From assembly GCA_029783825.1 (NCBI GenBank), contig JAREIK010000775.1, positions 150,794-214,793 on the forward strand: DNA of 64,000 nt. Reading direction: 5' to 3'. A program made the translations under genes and the position numbers. Numbering within the stretch: position 1 is the stretch's first letter; every line of letters starts with the position of its first letter. Below, in pieces: positions 42,620-54,884 of the stretch. The notes under the pieces were generated by a model that saw only the letters and a program-made list of their open reading frames with translations, did no database searches and was not told where the DNA came from. The stretch is from Sapria himalayana (lineage: Eukaryota > Streptophyta > Magnoliopsida > Malpighiales > Rafflesiaceae).

Positions 42620-44165
42620 CTGTGCTAAGTTAGTAAAAGAGATAATGGGTGGGAGGTATAAGAAATATGTAAATATTACTTTAATAAAAAATTACAATGT
42701 CTCTGTTAGTGGTTTTGTTTTTATATATAGTTATGAATTTCTTGTTTTCAATGTTAATTGATTATTTTTATAGTTTCATTCTATTTACAAGTGTTCGACT
42801 ATAATTACAAAGTCATTCAAGAAAATAGTTGATTCCAAAGCATTCTCATGGAAGAAAGTTTCTGAATCAACAAAAGAAACTAACTTTTATGACTTTCAGG
42901 TAAAACAAAGAAACAAAAGAATTAAAAATTAATTATCTAATTAGTTAACTATTATGTTGATTAATATTTAAGCATAAAAGAATTATGTCATTGTTATTAA
43001 TATAGTTTTTTTGTGAATTTTTTATATATAGAATCAGTGTACATGGGTAGCCCAATTTGATGGATAGATAAAGTCATTGTGAGAGAGCAAATTTTCCAAA
43101 TGATACTCAAATTTTGTCCATAAATTGAAGATTCTAAAAGATAGGCCTGATTTCATACCTGAGGATGAGTGGCCTGATTGGCTTAAGTATTGGGAGGAGC
43201 CAAAAGTGAAGAAAATATCAGAGATTACTAACAAAAACCGAAGGACTGAGGTAGCTAGACCTAGTACAAGAATGTCTCACCATACAGGAGGGTCAAAGTT
43301 GAGCATTGAGCATTGAGCATGCTTGACATTTGATACAATTTATAACTTTAAACCATTTATATATTTTTCAATTTGCATAATAGTCCAAATAATTCAAATA
43401 TTTGCTTGTTTTTACAAATAAAGCTAAAATTTTTCAACATATATTATTTTTTGACTTAATAAATACATACTTTAGGCCAGAGAATTTGGTCAAGATCCCA
43501 ATTTTTATAAGATTTTCAAGAAAATGCATGTGAAGAAAGCAGATGGGTAATTTGTTGACAACAAGTCTTGGATGATTGCTATAAATAATCTATTATATTA
43601 ATAAACTTTTGAATACTATATTAAATTTTGAATGTTGTGTGGAATAAAAAATATTTGATTAATTTTATTCATATCTAGCACAATATTTTATTATATTTTA
43701 TCATAGGACTTCATGGAGGAATGTATGATAGCTGATTCTCAGCCAGTTGAGAGTTATTTGAAAATTCAACCAAATAACTATGATCGTATATATTTGGAGA
43801 CCATAGAATGTTAGAAGAAGCAGCAAATGTATGACATCAGCTCAAAGGGTGTTGGTTTTGAAATTATGCTTCTAGTTACTTTGTCACAACAATCATGGAT
43901 GAGGTGGTCGAACAGCAAGTAATTGAAACAAATGAATATTTTGTATATATGGAGAGTGAAATGAAAGAGAAGGATTAGTAGACTATTAATTTGAAGGAAG
44001 AAATGTTGGAAAAGAATGAAGTGAATGATGAGATGAAAGAATTTATGAATGCAATGAAATAGTAGATTTCCTATATGGGTTCACACTTAGCGGCCGTGAC
44101 ACAACAGATATCATATCGAGTTCTAGTAGAGAAATCACGTAGGAGAGGCTAGCACAAATGCACCA
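42620..44165 (+). pseudogene. TNPA-like (Transposase_24) gene, broken
   Basis: This is the second gene of the CACTA element, 0.5 kb after TNP2 on the same strand. An exon ends with ITKSFKKIVDSKAFSW and TNFYDFQ, with donor GT at 42,900. The next exon starts after AG at 43,031 and runs through KLKILKDRPDFIPEDEWPDW, YWEEPKVKKISE, KNRRTEVARP and HHTGGS, the typical Transposase_24 signature (FIPED.W, KNRR, HTGGS). It carries three stops at its start (TAG 43,065, TGA 43,077, TGA 43,098). A third exon from 43,476 gives AREFGQDPNFYKIFKKMHVK, a stop after KKADG, then FVDNKS. A fourth from about 43,708 has RIYLETIEC, stop, KKQQMYDISSKGVGF. In this family the protein binds subterminal repeats and helps transposition. 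Three copies of gagcatt follow HTGGS at 43,301-43,318. Confidence 0.82.
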
Positions 44166-44389
44166 ACTAATGATAAGGATGATAATTTAGTTTTAAATGA
44201 TTATATACCTATGATATATTTTTTTAACTATGTAACTATTGTATTAGAATAATGTCAGAAATACTTTTTATTTTATTTAATTATAAAAAATGGTTTATAG
44301 TATATGTTTTTATTCAATTTAATGTAAAAATTTTCAAAATTTAATTAAAATATTTTTGTAAAAAAAATAAATTTATCAAAATAGTTTTG

Positions 44390-44690
44390 GAATGAAAATA
44401 GTTAGGGATTATTCCCACCCTAATTTAGCTATGAAATTTTCTGTATATATTTAGTCAAAAGATATTAATTACTACCTTTAATAATGAACAAAAATAACAA
44501 GGAAAAAAATATAATTAGCTAGAGAATTTCAGGCATTCAAAAATTTGCTAGGGAATTTTTTTTCGATAATTTTTTCAGACGAGTACATTAGCTTTGTATA
44601 AATTTCGAAGAAAATCTATCGCTATTCTATTTTAGTAATAGATATTTTATAATAGCTAGAAAAATAATCTTAGCTATTATGTCGATATAT
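44390..44690 (+). repeat. 3' subterminal region of the CACTA element, terminus eroded
   Basis: Aligned by eye with 59,690-60,012, this stretch shares aatataattagct, aaaatttgct, cattagct and ctattctattttagt in the same order. At 59.7-60.0 kb the homologous sequence ends in ttcttgtagta. Here the terminus is missing, and the sequence passes through agctattatgtcgata into TATC repeat. It marks the downstream edge of the transposon. Confidence 0.75.
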
Positions 44691-44749
44691 CTTTTATCTA
44701 TTTGTAAATTTGTCAATCTAACAGTTGTCTATCTGTCAATTTATCTGTT

Positions 44750-44788
<39 letters not shown>

Positions 44789-46789
44789 CTCTCTCTCTCT
44801 CTCTGTCTATTTGTCTGTGAATTAATCAATCTATCTATTTATCTATTTATTCGTCTATATATTTTCCTATCTTTCTATATGTCTATTAATCTAGATATCA
44901 ATTAGACTATGTATCTATGTATCTATCTTTCTATGTATATATATATCTTTCTATCTATTTGTATGTTTATCAATCAATCTATCTATATGTCTATCTATTT
45001 ATCTATCTATCGAACTATCTATCTAATAGTAAAATCTATCTGTCTAACTGCCTCTCTAGTAATCTATATATTTATCTGTCAATATATTTGTCATACTTTT
45101 CTATCAATTTATCTAACTATCTATCAATCTATCTGTCTAACTATATGTCTATCTATATGTCTATCAATCTATATATCTTTCTGTCTATGTAACTTTTTAT
45201 GTATCTCTCTATCTATTTGTATATCTATCTCTATAACTATCTATCTATCGATCTATCTATAAATATGTCTATCTATATGTCTCTCTATATGTTTATCTAT
45301 CTATGTATCTATTTGTCTATATATTTATCTATCTATCTAGCTATCTATCTGTTTGTCTATCTATATGTCTATCTATCTATATCTATCTATCTGTCTATCT
45401 ATCTATCTATCTATGCATCTACATATATGTCTATATATCTTTGTTTATATCTATCTTTATATCTATAGATCTATGTATCTATCTATCTGTCTATATATAT
45501 GTCTATCTATTTTTCTATCTATCTGTCTATCTAACTATTGATCTATCCATCTAGTTATCCATTTATCTATCTATCAATTATTCATTTATCTATTTGTCTA
45601 ACTATCCATTTATTTGTCCTTGTATCTATCCCACTATCTATCCATTTTTCTATTAATCTTTCTATCCATCGATCTATCTATTTATCTATCCATCTATAAC
45701 TCTGAATATCAATTTGTCTATATATCTGGCTATCTATCAATCTATCAATTTGTCTATAAATATGTATATCAATCTCTCTATCATTAAGTTTATCAATCTA
45801 TCAAGCAATCAATCTATCTAACTATCTATGTATATATATACACCTATTTGTCTATCTATTTATCTATTTGTTTATCTGTCAATCTTTATTTCTATCTATC
45901 AATTTGTCTATCAATTTGTCTATCTATCTATTTATTTATCTATCTATCAATCAATTTATATGTCTATTTGTTTATCAATCTCTTTATCTATTTGTCTATC
46001 TATCTGTCAGTCTAACTATCTATATATCTATCGATCTATCTATCTATCTCTCTATTGATTTGTCTATCAATCAATATATCTATTTGTAAATCTATCGATC
46101 TAACTTTCTACCTATCTCTCTATATATATGTTTATTTGTCCATCTATATGTCTATCTATCTCTTTATCTATCTATTTATCTATTTATCTATCTATTTGTG
46201 TATCGATCTATCTATCTAATTGTTTATCTATCTATCTATTTATCTTTTAATCTATCTGTATATTTATCTATCTAATTATCTATCTATCTATCTTTTTATC
46301 TATCTGTCTATCTATCTATCATTCTATCTATCTATTTATCTATATGTTTGTATGTATGTTTGTCTATCTATCTGCCTATGTATCTATTTATTTTTCAAAC
46401 TATTTGTCAATCTATCTATCTATCTTTTAATCTATTTGTATATTTATTTTCTATCTATCTCTCTATCTATCTGTCTATCTATCTATCATTTTATCTATCT
46501 ATTTATCTATCTATTTATCTATAAGTTTGTATGTATGTTTGTCTATCTATCTGCCTATGTATCTATTTATTTTTCAAACTATTTGTCTATCTATCTATCT
46601 ATCTGTCTGTCTGTCTGTCTATATAATTGATGAATTAATTGTCTATCTACCTATCTATCTTTCTTTTTATCTATACACATATTTATCTAACTATCTATCT
46701 ATAAATCTATCTTTCTGTCTATATATCTATCTATCTATCTATCCATCTGTCTATATATATTTGTCTATCTATCTATTTAACTATCTATT
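44690..46789. repeat. TATC array, second part
   Basis: TATC-sense repeat resumes straight after the CACTA element. Near its start (44,755-44,804) is a long (AT)n run joined to (CT)n, matching the (AT)n-(CT)n tract that ends at 34,702 just before the element. A tandem duplication with a 179-base offset is clear: the stretch from gtttgtatgtatgtttg at 46,346 recurs at 46,525, with at least 60 bases the same by eye. Long + strand open frames here are repeat artefacts. Confidence 0.95.
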
Positions 46790-47345
46790 GGGTAATTCTT
46801 CTTCCAACATTTTTAATTTCATAGATTAGAAGAAAAAGAAGAAGATAACAACAAAATATATATCCACAACAACAATCCAACAACCCATGAGAAACAAAAT
46901 CAAACAACAATAGTAACACTAAAATTAATGTGGTTCAGTCTTCATTCAGAATGAATAGCTACATCCACCAGAAAATACATATGCATTTATAGATTATAAC
47001 TAAAATAACTCTCACAAATTTGTGAGCAATACTCACGATGAAAATCATATAGAAAGGAGAAAATGGAGATGAGCAGTTCTACAAGCAAAAATTACAACAG
47101 CACAAAAATAGTAATAAAAACAATTTATATCAATAATAGAATGGGTCGGATCACTTGGATGGACTGGTTTATGCACCTAAAATTTCTTTGGCCCACTAAA
47201 TGTGTAGTGGGACCCCCATTATCGTGCTATTGTTGCATTCACAACCATTGAATATTTTATTTCCTGCACTTAAAAAAATATTGAAAGAGAAAACATTTTA
47301 GTTATACAAAGTAGTTTATCAAAACAAAAAAATATATACAACACT
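46790..47345 (-). mobile_element. Probable solo copia LTR interrupting the TATC array
   Basis: About 555 bases of non-repeat DNA with TATC repeat on both sides. On the minus strand it contains gtggatgtagctattcattc followed by gaaccacattaattttagtg and then a T/G-rich stretch with gttgttg. This resembles the end part of many plant copia LTRs, where a GTGGACGTAGGC-like phrase precedes GAACCACGTAAATC. No internal retroelement genes are present, so this would be a solo LTR or LTR fragment. Exact ends and a target duplication were not determined. The 62-codon frame at 47,063-47,251 looks like chance. Confidence 0.5.
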
Positions 47346-49408
47346 ATCCATCTATGTGTCTATCTATTTGTTAATATATCAGTTTATATATATGTCTATA
47401 TATCATTCTATCTATATGTCTCTCTATCTATATTTCTATCATTAGGTCTATACATCTGTTAGTTTATCTATCTATCAGTTTGTTTGTCTATCTATCTATT
47501 TAACTATTAATCTATTTAATTATCTATCTATCTATATATCTAACTATATATTTGTCTATATATCTATATATTTATCTATGTGTCGGTCTATATGTCTATC
47601 TATTTATAAGTCTATCTGTCTATCTATCTATCTATTTGTCTGTCTAGCTATCTATCTATATATCTCTCTATCTATCTATTTATTTATCTATCTAACTATT
47701 TATCTATCTATCTATATATCTATTTATTTATATATCTATCATTATTTCTATCTAAAGATCTTTCAATCTATCTATTATATATATTTCTATCTATGTATCT
47801 ATCTATATTTCAATAAATCTATCTAAATATCTATCTCTCTCTATTACTCTATTTTATTTGTCTATATATCTGTCTATCTTACTATCTATCTATCTATTTA
47901 TATATTTGTCTATCTATTTGACTATCTATCTATCTGTCCATCTATATATCTATCTATATATCTATTTGTTTAGCTATTTTTCTATATATTTGTCTATTTA
48001 TTTATATATCTATCAATCTATCTATTAATCTATATATCAATCTGTATTTCAATTTATCTATCAATTTATCTATTAATCTATCTATCTATGTTACTATTAA
48101 TCTGACTATCTATCTATATTTTTATCTATTTGTCTATCTATCTATCTATTTGTCTTTCTATCTATCTATCTATATAGATATTTTTCTATCAATTAATCTA
48201 TTTATCTATTTATTTATCTTTCTATCTGTCTATCTATCTATTGATCTATCTATACATGTGTCTACCTATCTGTCTATATATATGTCTATCTATCTATATA
48301 TATGTCAATCTATCTATCTATCTATCAATTAAACTATTTGTCTATCTTTATATCGAGCTATCTATCTTTCTATCTATCTATTTATTTGTTTATATATATA
48401 TATCTAACTATCTATCCATCGATCTTTCTATCAATTAATCTATCTATATGTCTATATATCTTTCTAACAAACAATTTATCTTTATATTTATATGTGTATC
48501 TATCTATCTAACTATCTGTTTGTCTATCTATCTGTCTACCTATCTATCTAACTATCTGTTTGTCTATCTATCTGTCTACCTATCTATCTGTCAATCTATC
48601 TATCTATTTATGTATATGTCTATCTATATCTCTATCTATCTTTCTATCTATATGTTAATCTATCTATCTATCTACCTGTCTATTTATCTATATATCTATC
48701 TATCTGTCTATCTATCTATCTGTCTCATATCTATCTATATATCTATTTATTTATTTATTTATCTATTTGTCTATCTATTTATCTATCTATGTGTCTATAT
48801 ATCTGTATATCTATTTGTCTATCAATCAATCTATCTGTTCTATTTATATCTATTTATCTATTTATCTATCTATTTAACTATCTATTTATTCATTTATCTA
48901 TTTATTTGTCTGCCTATCTATCTATCCATCTATCAATATATTTAGTTATCTATTTGTCTATCTATCTCCTTATTTATTTATCTATTTGTATATATATATA
49001 TATATATATCTATCTATATATCTATTATCTATATGTCTATCTATCTTTCTATCTATATCTATATCTATTTGTCTATAATCTATCTATCTATGTGTCTATC
49101 TATCTCTCTATTTATTTGTCTATATCTTTATATATCTATTTGTCTCTCTCTCTATCAATCCATTTAGCTATCTATCTGTTTATCTATATATTATTATAAC
49201 TCTCTATCTATTTATCTATTTATATATTTATCTATTTATCTATCTCTCTATCTATCTATGTGTCTATCTATCTTTCTATCTATTTGTCAATCTATCTATC
49301 GATCTGTATGTATGCTATCTCTATATCTATCTATCTATTCTCTATATATCTATTTGATAATTAATCAACTTATCTATCTATCTATTTAGTTGTCTATTAA
49401 TTTATCTA
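47346..49408. repeat. TATC array, third part
   Basis: About 2.1 kb of the same TATC-sense repeat. A local tandem of 40 bases repeats the phrase actatctgtttgtctatcta at 48,511 and 48,551, each followed by tctgtctacc. A short (AT)n run lies near 48,988-49,008. Open + strand frames are artefacts. Confidence 0.95.
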
Positions 49409-49485
49409 GTTTTTTTATTTTTTTTATTTTTTTTATTTTTTTTTATTTTTTTTTATTTTTTTTTTATTTTTTTATTCTTTTTATT

Positions 49486-49517
<32 letters not shown>

Positions 49518-49741
49518 TTTTTTTTATTTTTTTATTTTTTTTATTTTTTTATTTTTATTATTTTTTTTATTTTTTTATTTTTTTATTTTATTATTTTTAT
49601 TATTTTTTATTTTTATTATTTTTTATTTTTATTTTTTTATTTTTTTATTTTTTTATTTTTTTATATTTTTTACTTTTTTTATTTTTTTATTTTTTTTTAT
49701 TTTTTTATTCTTTTTATTTTTTTTTATTTTTTTTATTTTTG
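49409..49741. repeat. T7-9A homopolymer-rich minisatellite
   Basis: About 330 bases composed almost only of runs of seven to nine T broken by a single A (occasionally two close A, and two C). The tract directly follows the TATC array and precedes non-repeat DNA. It gives an open frame of Phe, Leu, Ile and Tyr residues that is clearly not a gene. It may have grown from a poly(T) stretch or the poly(A) tail of an antisense retroposon; neither can be proven here. Confidence 0.9.
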
Positions 49742-50513
49742 TTAACATATTATAATGTTTATATAACAAAACATGATGAATATAGTATATGATATGTGGT
49801 ATAATCAATACCCTCTTCTTTTTTTTATTTTTTAATGTTGACATGACAATTTTAAAAGGGTAATTTCATTTAAGAATATCAATATATTTTTAGTTTTGAT
49901 GGTATTTTTTAAAACATAAATAGTATTAGAGTTTTTTTATTAAATATTTTAACTTTGAAGCTATTTTACTTATTCATTCTAAAAAAAAGTACATTTTGTT
50001 GAATTGTGGTGCTAGATTCTGGTGCCTAGAAGCTATTTTTCTTAACTGTGAATCATGAATTCCTCAGTGTCGTAGGGTAGATAATGGTCTCTATTATCCT
50101 GGCTCTTCATTCCCCGTCACCTCTATCACAACTCACTTCGATATCGTCCCATTGTGCTTCATGTATAGATATGCAGGAGTACATGTGACTTCTTAAAAAT
50201 TCCTTCTCGATCAATGATTGTGCCTTGTTTCTTCCAGTTTTTCCCATAATCAAGGTGCCCTAAATGATAACCATCAAATATTTCTCCAAGTGTTACATGC
50301 GAGCAATTCTTTCTTTGATTTTTGTCTTAGAATGGATCAATCCGTTTTCAATCTATCTCGTCAAGTTGGTATGTCATTTGTTCGCAGTTAGATAAGCATT
50401 TTTCGATTCGAACCAATTCTATACTTGAGATATCTTTACTGATAGTAATCTTCGATTCTTTTCCTCTCAATGTATGTGTATCCTAAAGAATAATAGCATT
50501 ATCATGTGATGAG
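49742..50513 (+). other. Sequence upstream of the TBL fragment, no gene seen
   Basis: About 0.77 kb. From about 50,010 to 50,510 the base composition is more balanced than the surrounding AT-rich DNA, and the sequence reads like a 5' untranslated or promoter region leading to the ATG at 50,514. If the TBL fragment was captured, its upstream sequence may have come with it. No TATA box can be assigned with confidence. Confidence 0.35.
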
Positions 50514-51316
50514 ATGGCGAATACCATTGGCAAGAGAAAATCGTTCAATCAAAGTCGAATAGTGATTCTTAGCCCTAAATCTTTGACCATTGCAACTTCG
50601 AAAGTGCAATATCAATCAAGTTCGGTCTTTGAAAGGTTTTGTGTACTTTTTGTGATAGGACTATGTGTCTCTTTTTCACTTTCTATTAGTGGGAGATATA
50701 TTTATGTCCTAACGATCCTGACACTTGGACAACATGAGCATTCGGTTTCAAAATATAATGATTCTTTGGGGAATTGTCACTTTAATGGAAACTGGATCGT
50801 AGATAATAGCTATCCTCTTCACAATGCTTCAGAATGCCCTTTTGTAATATAGGAATTTAATTTTTAGGGACATGGAAGGAAGGATAGGCAGTATCTGAGG
50901 TGGAGATGGAAACCTGCAAACTATCATATTCCAAGGTTATATGTGCAAGATATTTTAGAAAGTTTGAGGAATAAGAGGATTGTGTTTGTTGGTAATTCAA
51001 TGAGTAGAACACAATGTGAATCATTGATTTGTTTGCTCTTTTCGAAGGTGGAATATAAAAAGAATGTTTATAAAATTAACAAGAATAACATAACTAAACA
51101 GGTCAGATTTCTGGGTGTCAGGTTTTATGCCTTCAATTTCACTGTAAAATTGTTTTGTTCTATTTTTTTGGTAAAACATAGCTGAGTTCCCAAACATTCA
51201 CCTAAGCAGGTCAAGTTAATACTCCTACTGGATATGTTGGATGACATTAATGAATAGTGGATTGATTTCTATGTTCTAATTTTCAACACAGGCATTGGTG
51301 GAAAGCTCTTTGATAT
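50514..51316 (+). pseudogene. TRICHOME BIREFRINGENCE-LIKE exon 1 fragment
   Basis: TBL proteins are Golgi membrane enzymes that O-acetylate cell-wall polysaccharides. From ATG at 50,514 one frame gives a basic N-terminus, a membrane segment (CVLFVIGLCVSFSLSI), then CHFNGNWIVDNSYPLHNASE and CPFV of the PMR5N domain. TAG stops follow at 50,850 and 50,865; the same frame then continues with GRKDRQYLRWRWKP and NKRIVFVGNSMSRTQCESL. The family GDS esterase motif is GNS here (50,991-50,999), and the usual W of RTQWES is C. FLGVRFYAFNFTVKLF follows, with a TGA at 51,183 and a TAG at 51,255. LIFNTG is next, where the expected HWW is lost by a small deletion. A donor-like GTAAGT starts at 51,317. Retention of a splice donor argues against a processed copy. 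No later exon was found, so this is a gene fragment, probably captured. Confidence 0.88.
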
Positions 51317-51319
51317 GTA

Positions 51320-54300
51320 AGTTCTGCCCAAAAACATGAACTCAATTTTCTAGTTGTATGTCTTGATCATTTAAAAATTCCAATTAGTTTTCTCCATTTT
51401 TCTGTGGTAAAAGACAAGCATTAATAAATTACCAACTCGGGGTGACATGTGTTCATTAAAAAAATATATGTGATTGATAAAAATACTTCTTTTTAATAAT
51501 TGACACATGGTATGATAGAAATATCATGTCATGATCTCATCGAACCTTATCAAGCTGGTATATGAATATATAATATATTATATATACTCAACTCAAAAAA
51601 AATTGGCAAGCTTTATTGTGCTTAATAAAAATGTTTGAGCCCGATCTTGAATACAAGTATGAACAATAATACTCACCCTATTTTATTTTGTATTTTTTGA
51701 TGAATTGAAAATTATATCTATATGTTTTATTTTTTCGTAGAAAATGCCATTGGACTATATGTATGATTCCATCATTGTCATAATAAAGAATAATTTTTTA
51801 ATAAAATTGAAAATTCACTCTCTCTAATTAAATATATAATTTAAAAAGCTTATAAGTTAGAGTATTTATAACGTGACAATTTATCTTTGCACAAAATCAT
51901 GGAATTATTTTTTATCTTTTATTTTTTAAAAGATATAATTATTTATATAACAAATATAATAATTTATAATATTTTTTTATCTTTGGGTTGATATCAAACT
52001 TTAATTTGAATAATCAATCTCATGAGTATCAGTATAATCTCTAAAAGAAATATGAAGTATTAGAGATTTCATTAAATATTAAATTTTTTAAAGAATGATG
52101 TTCATACATAACTATCGAGAATACTCTCAAAAATAACTTATTATTTTGATAATATAATATATTTGATAATAATTGTTTGATAGTGAATTTAATGTACTAT
52201 CTAAGAGTTTAATTTTGTAAAAATATTTATAACATTTTATTGTCAAAATAAAATTATATTTTGATGACCTATAATTATAATTTCAAGAAAGTACCTACGA
52301 CTTAACAGGTATTTTATTTGAAATTATATTAGAAAAAAATTATTTCGTATATAGTAATAATAATATTATATTTATGAAATAACATGATAAAATATAATGA
52401 TGTTAATAATGATCTTTATAACGTTAGTTTATATACTTACAAATTAAATTTATAAGGGACATTGAGTGATATGATTTTTTTCATTCATCACATTTTTAAT
52501 GTGGTTATTTACCACATGATCATTTATTTATAATAATGATCATATGAATAAATAAAAAAATAATTCTAACATGAGAACTCCAATAAAAGAAAGATGTTTA
52601 AAATATATTTGTGCAACAAAAAATAAGTTATAATTGAAAAAAAAATTATAAAACTAAGTTCTCAAAGACTACTTTAGCTCAATAAAATACATTTTGGCAC
52701 CTTCATGTAAATTGGGTGGTTGTTTTATAAGTTTTTCATTCTCAAGTTATTTTTAGAAGAATTATTATTTTATTTAAAATTAACAAATAAATCACTTGTG
52801 ATAACTTCTTTAGAATAATAGTATATAGATAGAGTGAAGGTCATGCATTTCTTCTCACATGATAAGTTGTTAGTCATAATGAAAGGGTATGTTGAAAAAA
52901 ATTTGTGGTATCCCGAATTTGATTGAATAGGAAATTTAGAGTAAGATACAATCTCTTTGGTAGGATATCTAATATAACTTTGTTATATCATTCAGAGAAT
53001 TATTGAAAAATTAAATTTAACAAAATCATTTTCATGATCATTTAGTCTCTACTAGAGACTTATCAATGGTTTGAATAAGATATTTCTCATTAAATTTTTT
53101 CTAATATGAAAGATATCTTGCTCTTGAATTTCATGACTATTTGAACTCAATAAATTTGATTGAATAGGAATAATACCTGGAAAGAAATTGATGGGTAAAA
53201 AACTTTTTTATTAGAAATTTTTTCATTTTAATTATTACATATCTTAACATCTTACAATTTTATTGCATAAATATAAAGATTTATAGAGATTTAAAATTTT
53301 TGATAATGTAATGTAATAACTTTGAAAGATGCTAAGAATGGAAATACACAATTCTTTAGATAACCTGTAAAAGCCTTTATATCTAATTTTCAATGGATAC
53401 GTCTTCAATTGTTCATCAACATTATCAATTAAAATATAATCTTAAAACCCCATCATCTTAAATAATATAACTTTAACACTATTATTGTCTATATTTGTAA
53501 TTGGAGAGTAACAAATATTTTCTTTTTTAGTACTCAAATATTTATTGAATGCATACTCAATGATATTAAATATTATTTTCTCATGTCTACAAAAGTTATT
53601 TTGCAAAATAGGTACTTTCAAATATTCAAAAATTTATATATTTCAAAATTTATATTAATTGGTCAGAGATATGATTTATCTAGTAATTTATAATTAGAAT
53701 TATATATTTCAAGATTATCATGAAACACTTGGTTCCTATAAAAAGTTTGTAAATAGTTCAATCAAATTTTTATTCTTTTTAATTATATTATTTCGCGGTT
53801 AAGTATATTCTAGTATAACAAATTTTGTGGTTCGTTACATGCTCAAGGAAGTAAGGTCTACATTTTTTAGAATTGTATTTTAAAATATAATATGTATCAA
53901 AAAAGTAATATTTTGAAGTTAAATATATTCATGTAAATATATAATAATTATTATAACAATTTTATTTTGTTAAAATTATTTTTACCTAGTAGTTAAAGTA
54001 ACCAAAATATGAGTTATCCATGTAAATTTTTTGATTTATATATACATTAGGTTTTTTTAGTTTGTTGATTTAGTATATTTGTATTTTTTTTCTATCTTTT
54101 CGTTTGAATTAATTTTTAGTTGATTTTTATATGGTATCGGAGATTGTGTTTGAAAAAACTTCATCCAAGGATGGCCTCAATGAAGTGTGTGTGAGTATGT
54201 GATAGTGGTATTAGAGATTATTTTTTCTTAGTCATTCATTTCTATTTAAATCGAGAATATTGAATTCTAGTATTAGATATGTTTGTATGATATATTGTGA

Positions 54301-54880
54301 GACCTATCACAAAAAAATTATTTTATAATTATATATTCTCGATGTCAAATTTGTACGAGTAAAAATTTATTTATTTTCACAATGATTTTTAGGAATATAG
54401 TTGAGTTGAGAGTTTAGATAAGTTGAGATACTTTATTATCTTTAATAATAATTGTATTTATTTTTGGCAAATATCATGTAGATCATTATTTTTAGCAAAA
54501 AGGTGGGTACCAACTGGAAATAATATTTGAATTAATTGATTGTGAATTGTTAGTTTGATGTCTTATTTAATATTTGAATTTCAAAGAAGAACAAGATACC
54601 ATGCATTCTCAAAGCACACTGCCCATGCATGGTGACTTATTTCGTGTATACATTAATAATAAGTAATTATTCCAGCATTATATAATGTTCACATAAGTAA
54701 TATAAAATATAATTTGATTAGTAATAGAGTAAACCATTCTATTTTTTTAAAAAAATATGCATACAGTATATATATATCCTAAGTAGTAGATGTGTGGTAC
54801 ATGTGAAGTTGCTTATTTAGTGCAGTCAATGTTTGATTTACATGTATATTTTTAATTTTTTACAATCAAGCATGTGTTCT
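51320..54880. other. AT-rich stretch without a recognisable gene
   Basis: About 3.6 kb with no frame, exon or RNA gene that I can name. It has many short A and T runs. Around 54,130-54,150 the phrase tatggtatcggag resembles the TGGTATCAGAG primer-binding site that follows plant copia LTRs, and a second gtggtattagag lies at 54,205. A decayed LTR end may therefore be present upstream of 54,130, but this rests on one short motif. Confidence 0.4.
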
Positions 54881-54884
54881 ACTA

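Larger units (their letters stand above)
34719..44690 (+). mobile_element. Decayed autonomous-type CACTA (En/Spm) transposon
   Basis: About 10 kb interrupting the TATC array. The 5' end, caccataagaaag at 34,720-34,732, is a degenerate CACTACAAGAAA-type terminus. It is followed by subterminal repeats of the type ctagggaa and agctaatt on both strands (34,775-35,150). The interior holds a TNP2-type transposase pseudogene and a TNPA-like pseudogene in the order usual for plant En/Spm elements. The 3' subterminal region (44,390-44,680) again carries tagggaatt and agctaga motifs, but the terminal ttcttgtagtg is lost or blurred into repeat. Both flanks are TATC-sense, so the element most likely inserted into an existing array. 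Stops and frameshifts show that it is inactive. Confidence 0.85.

Noticed and set aside
47063..47251. A 62-codon plus-strand frame in the non-repeat island at 46.8-47.3 kb.
   Set aside because: The island looks like an LTR on the other strand and the frame has no motif.
49390..49755. A 121-codon Phe-rich open frame.
   Set aside because: It is the translation of the T7-9A tract.
50514..51316. An intact TBL gene.
   Set aside because: Four in-frame stops, a small deletion at the HWW site and loss of the GDS serine-hydrolase motif show it is a fragment.
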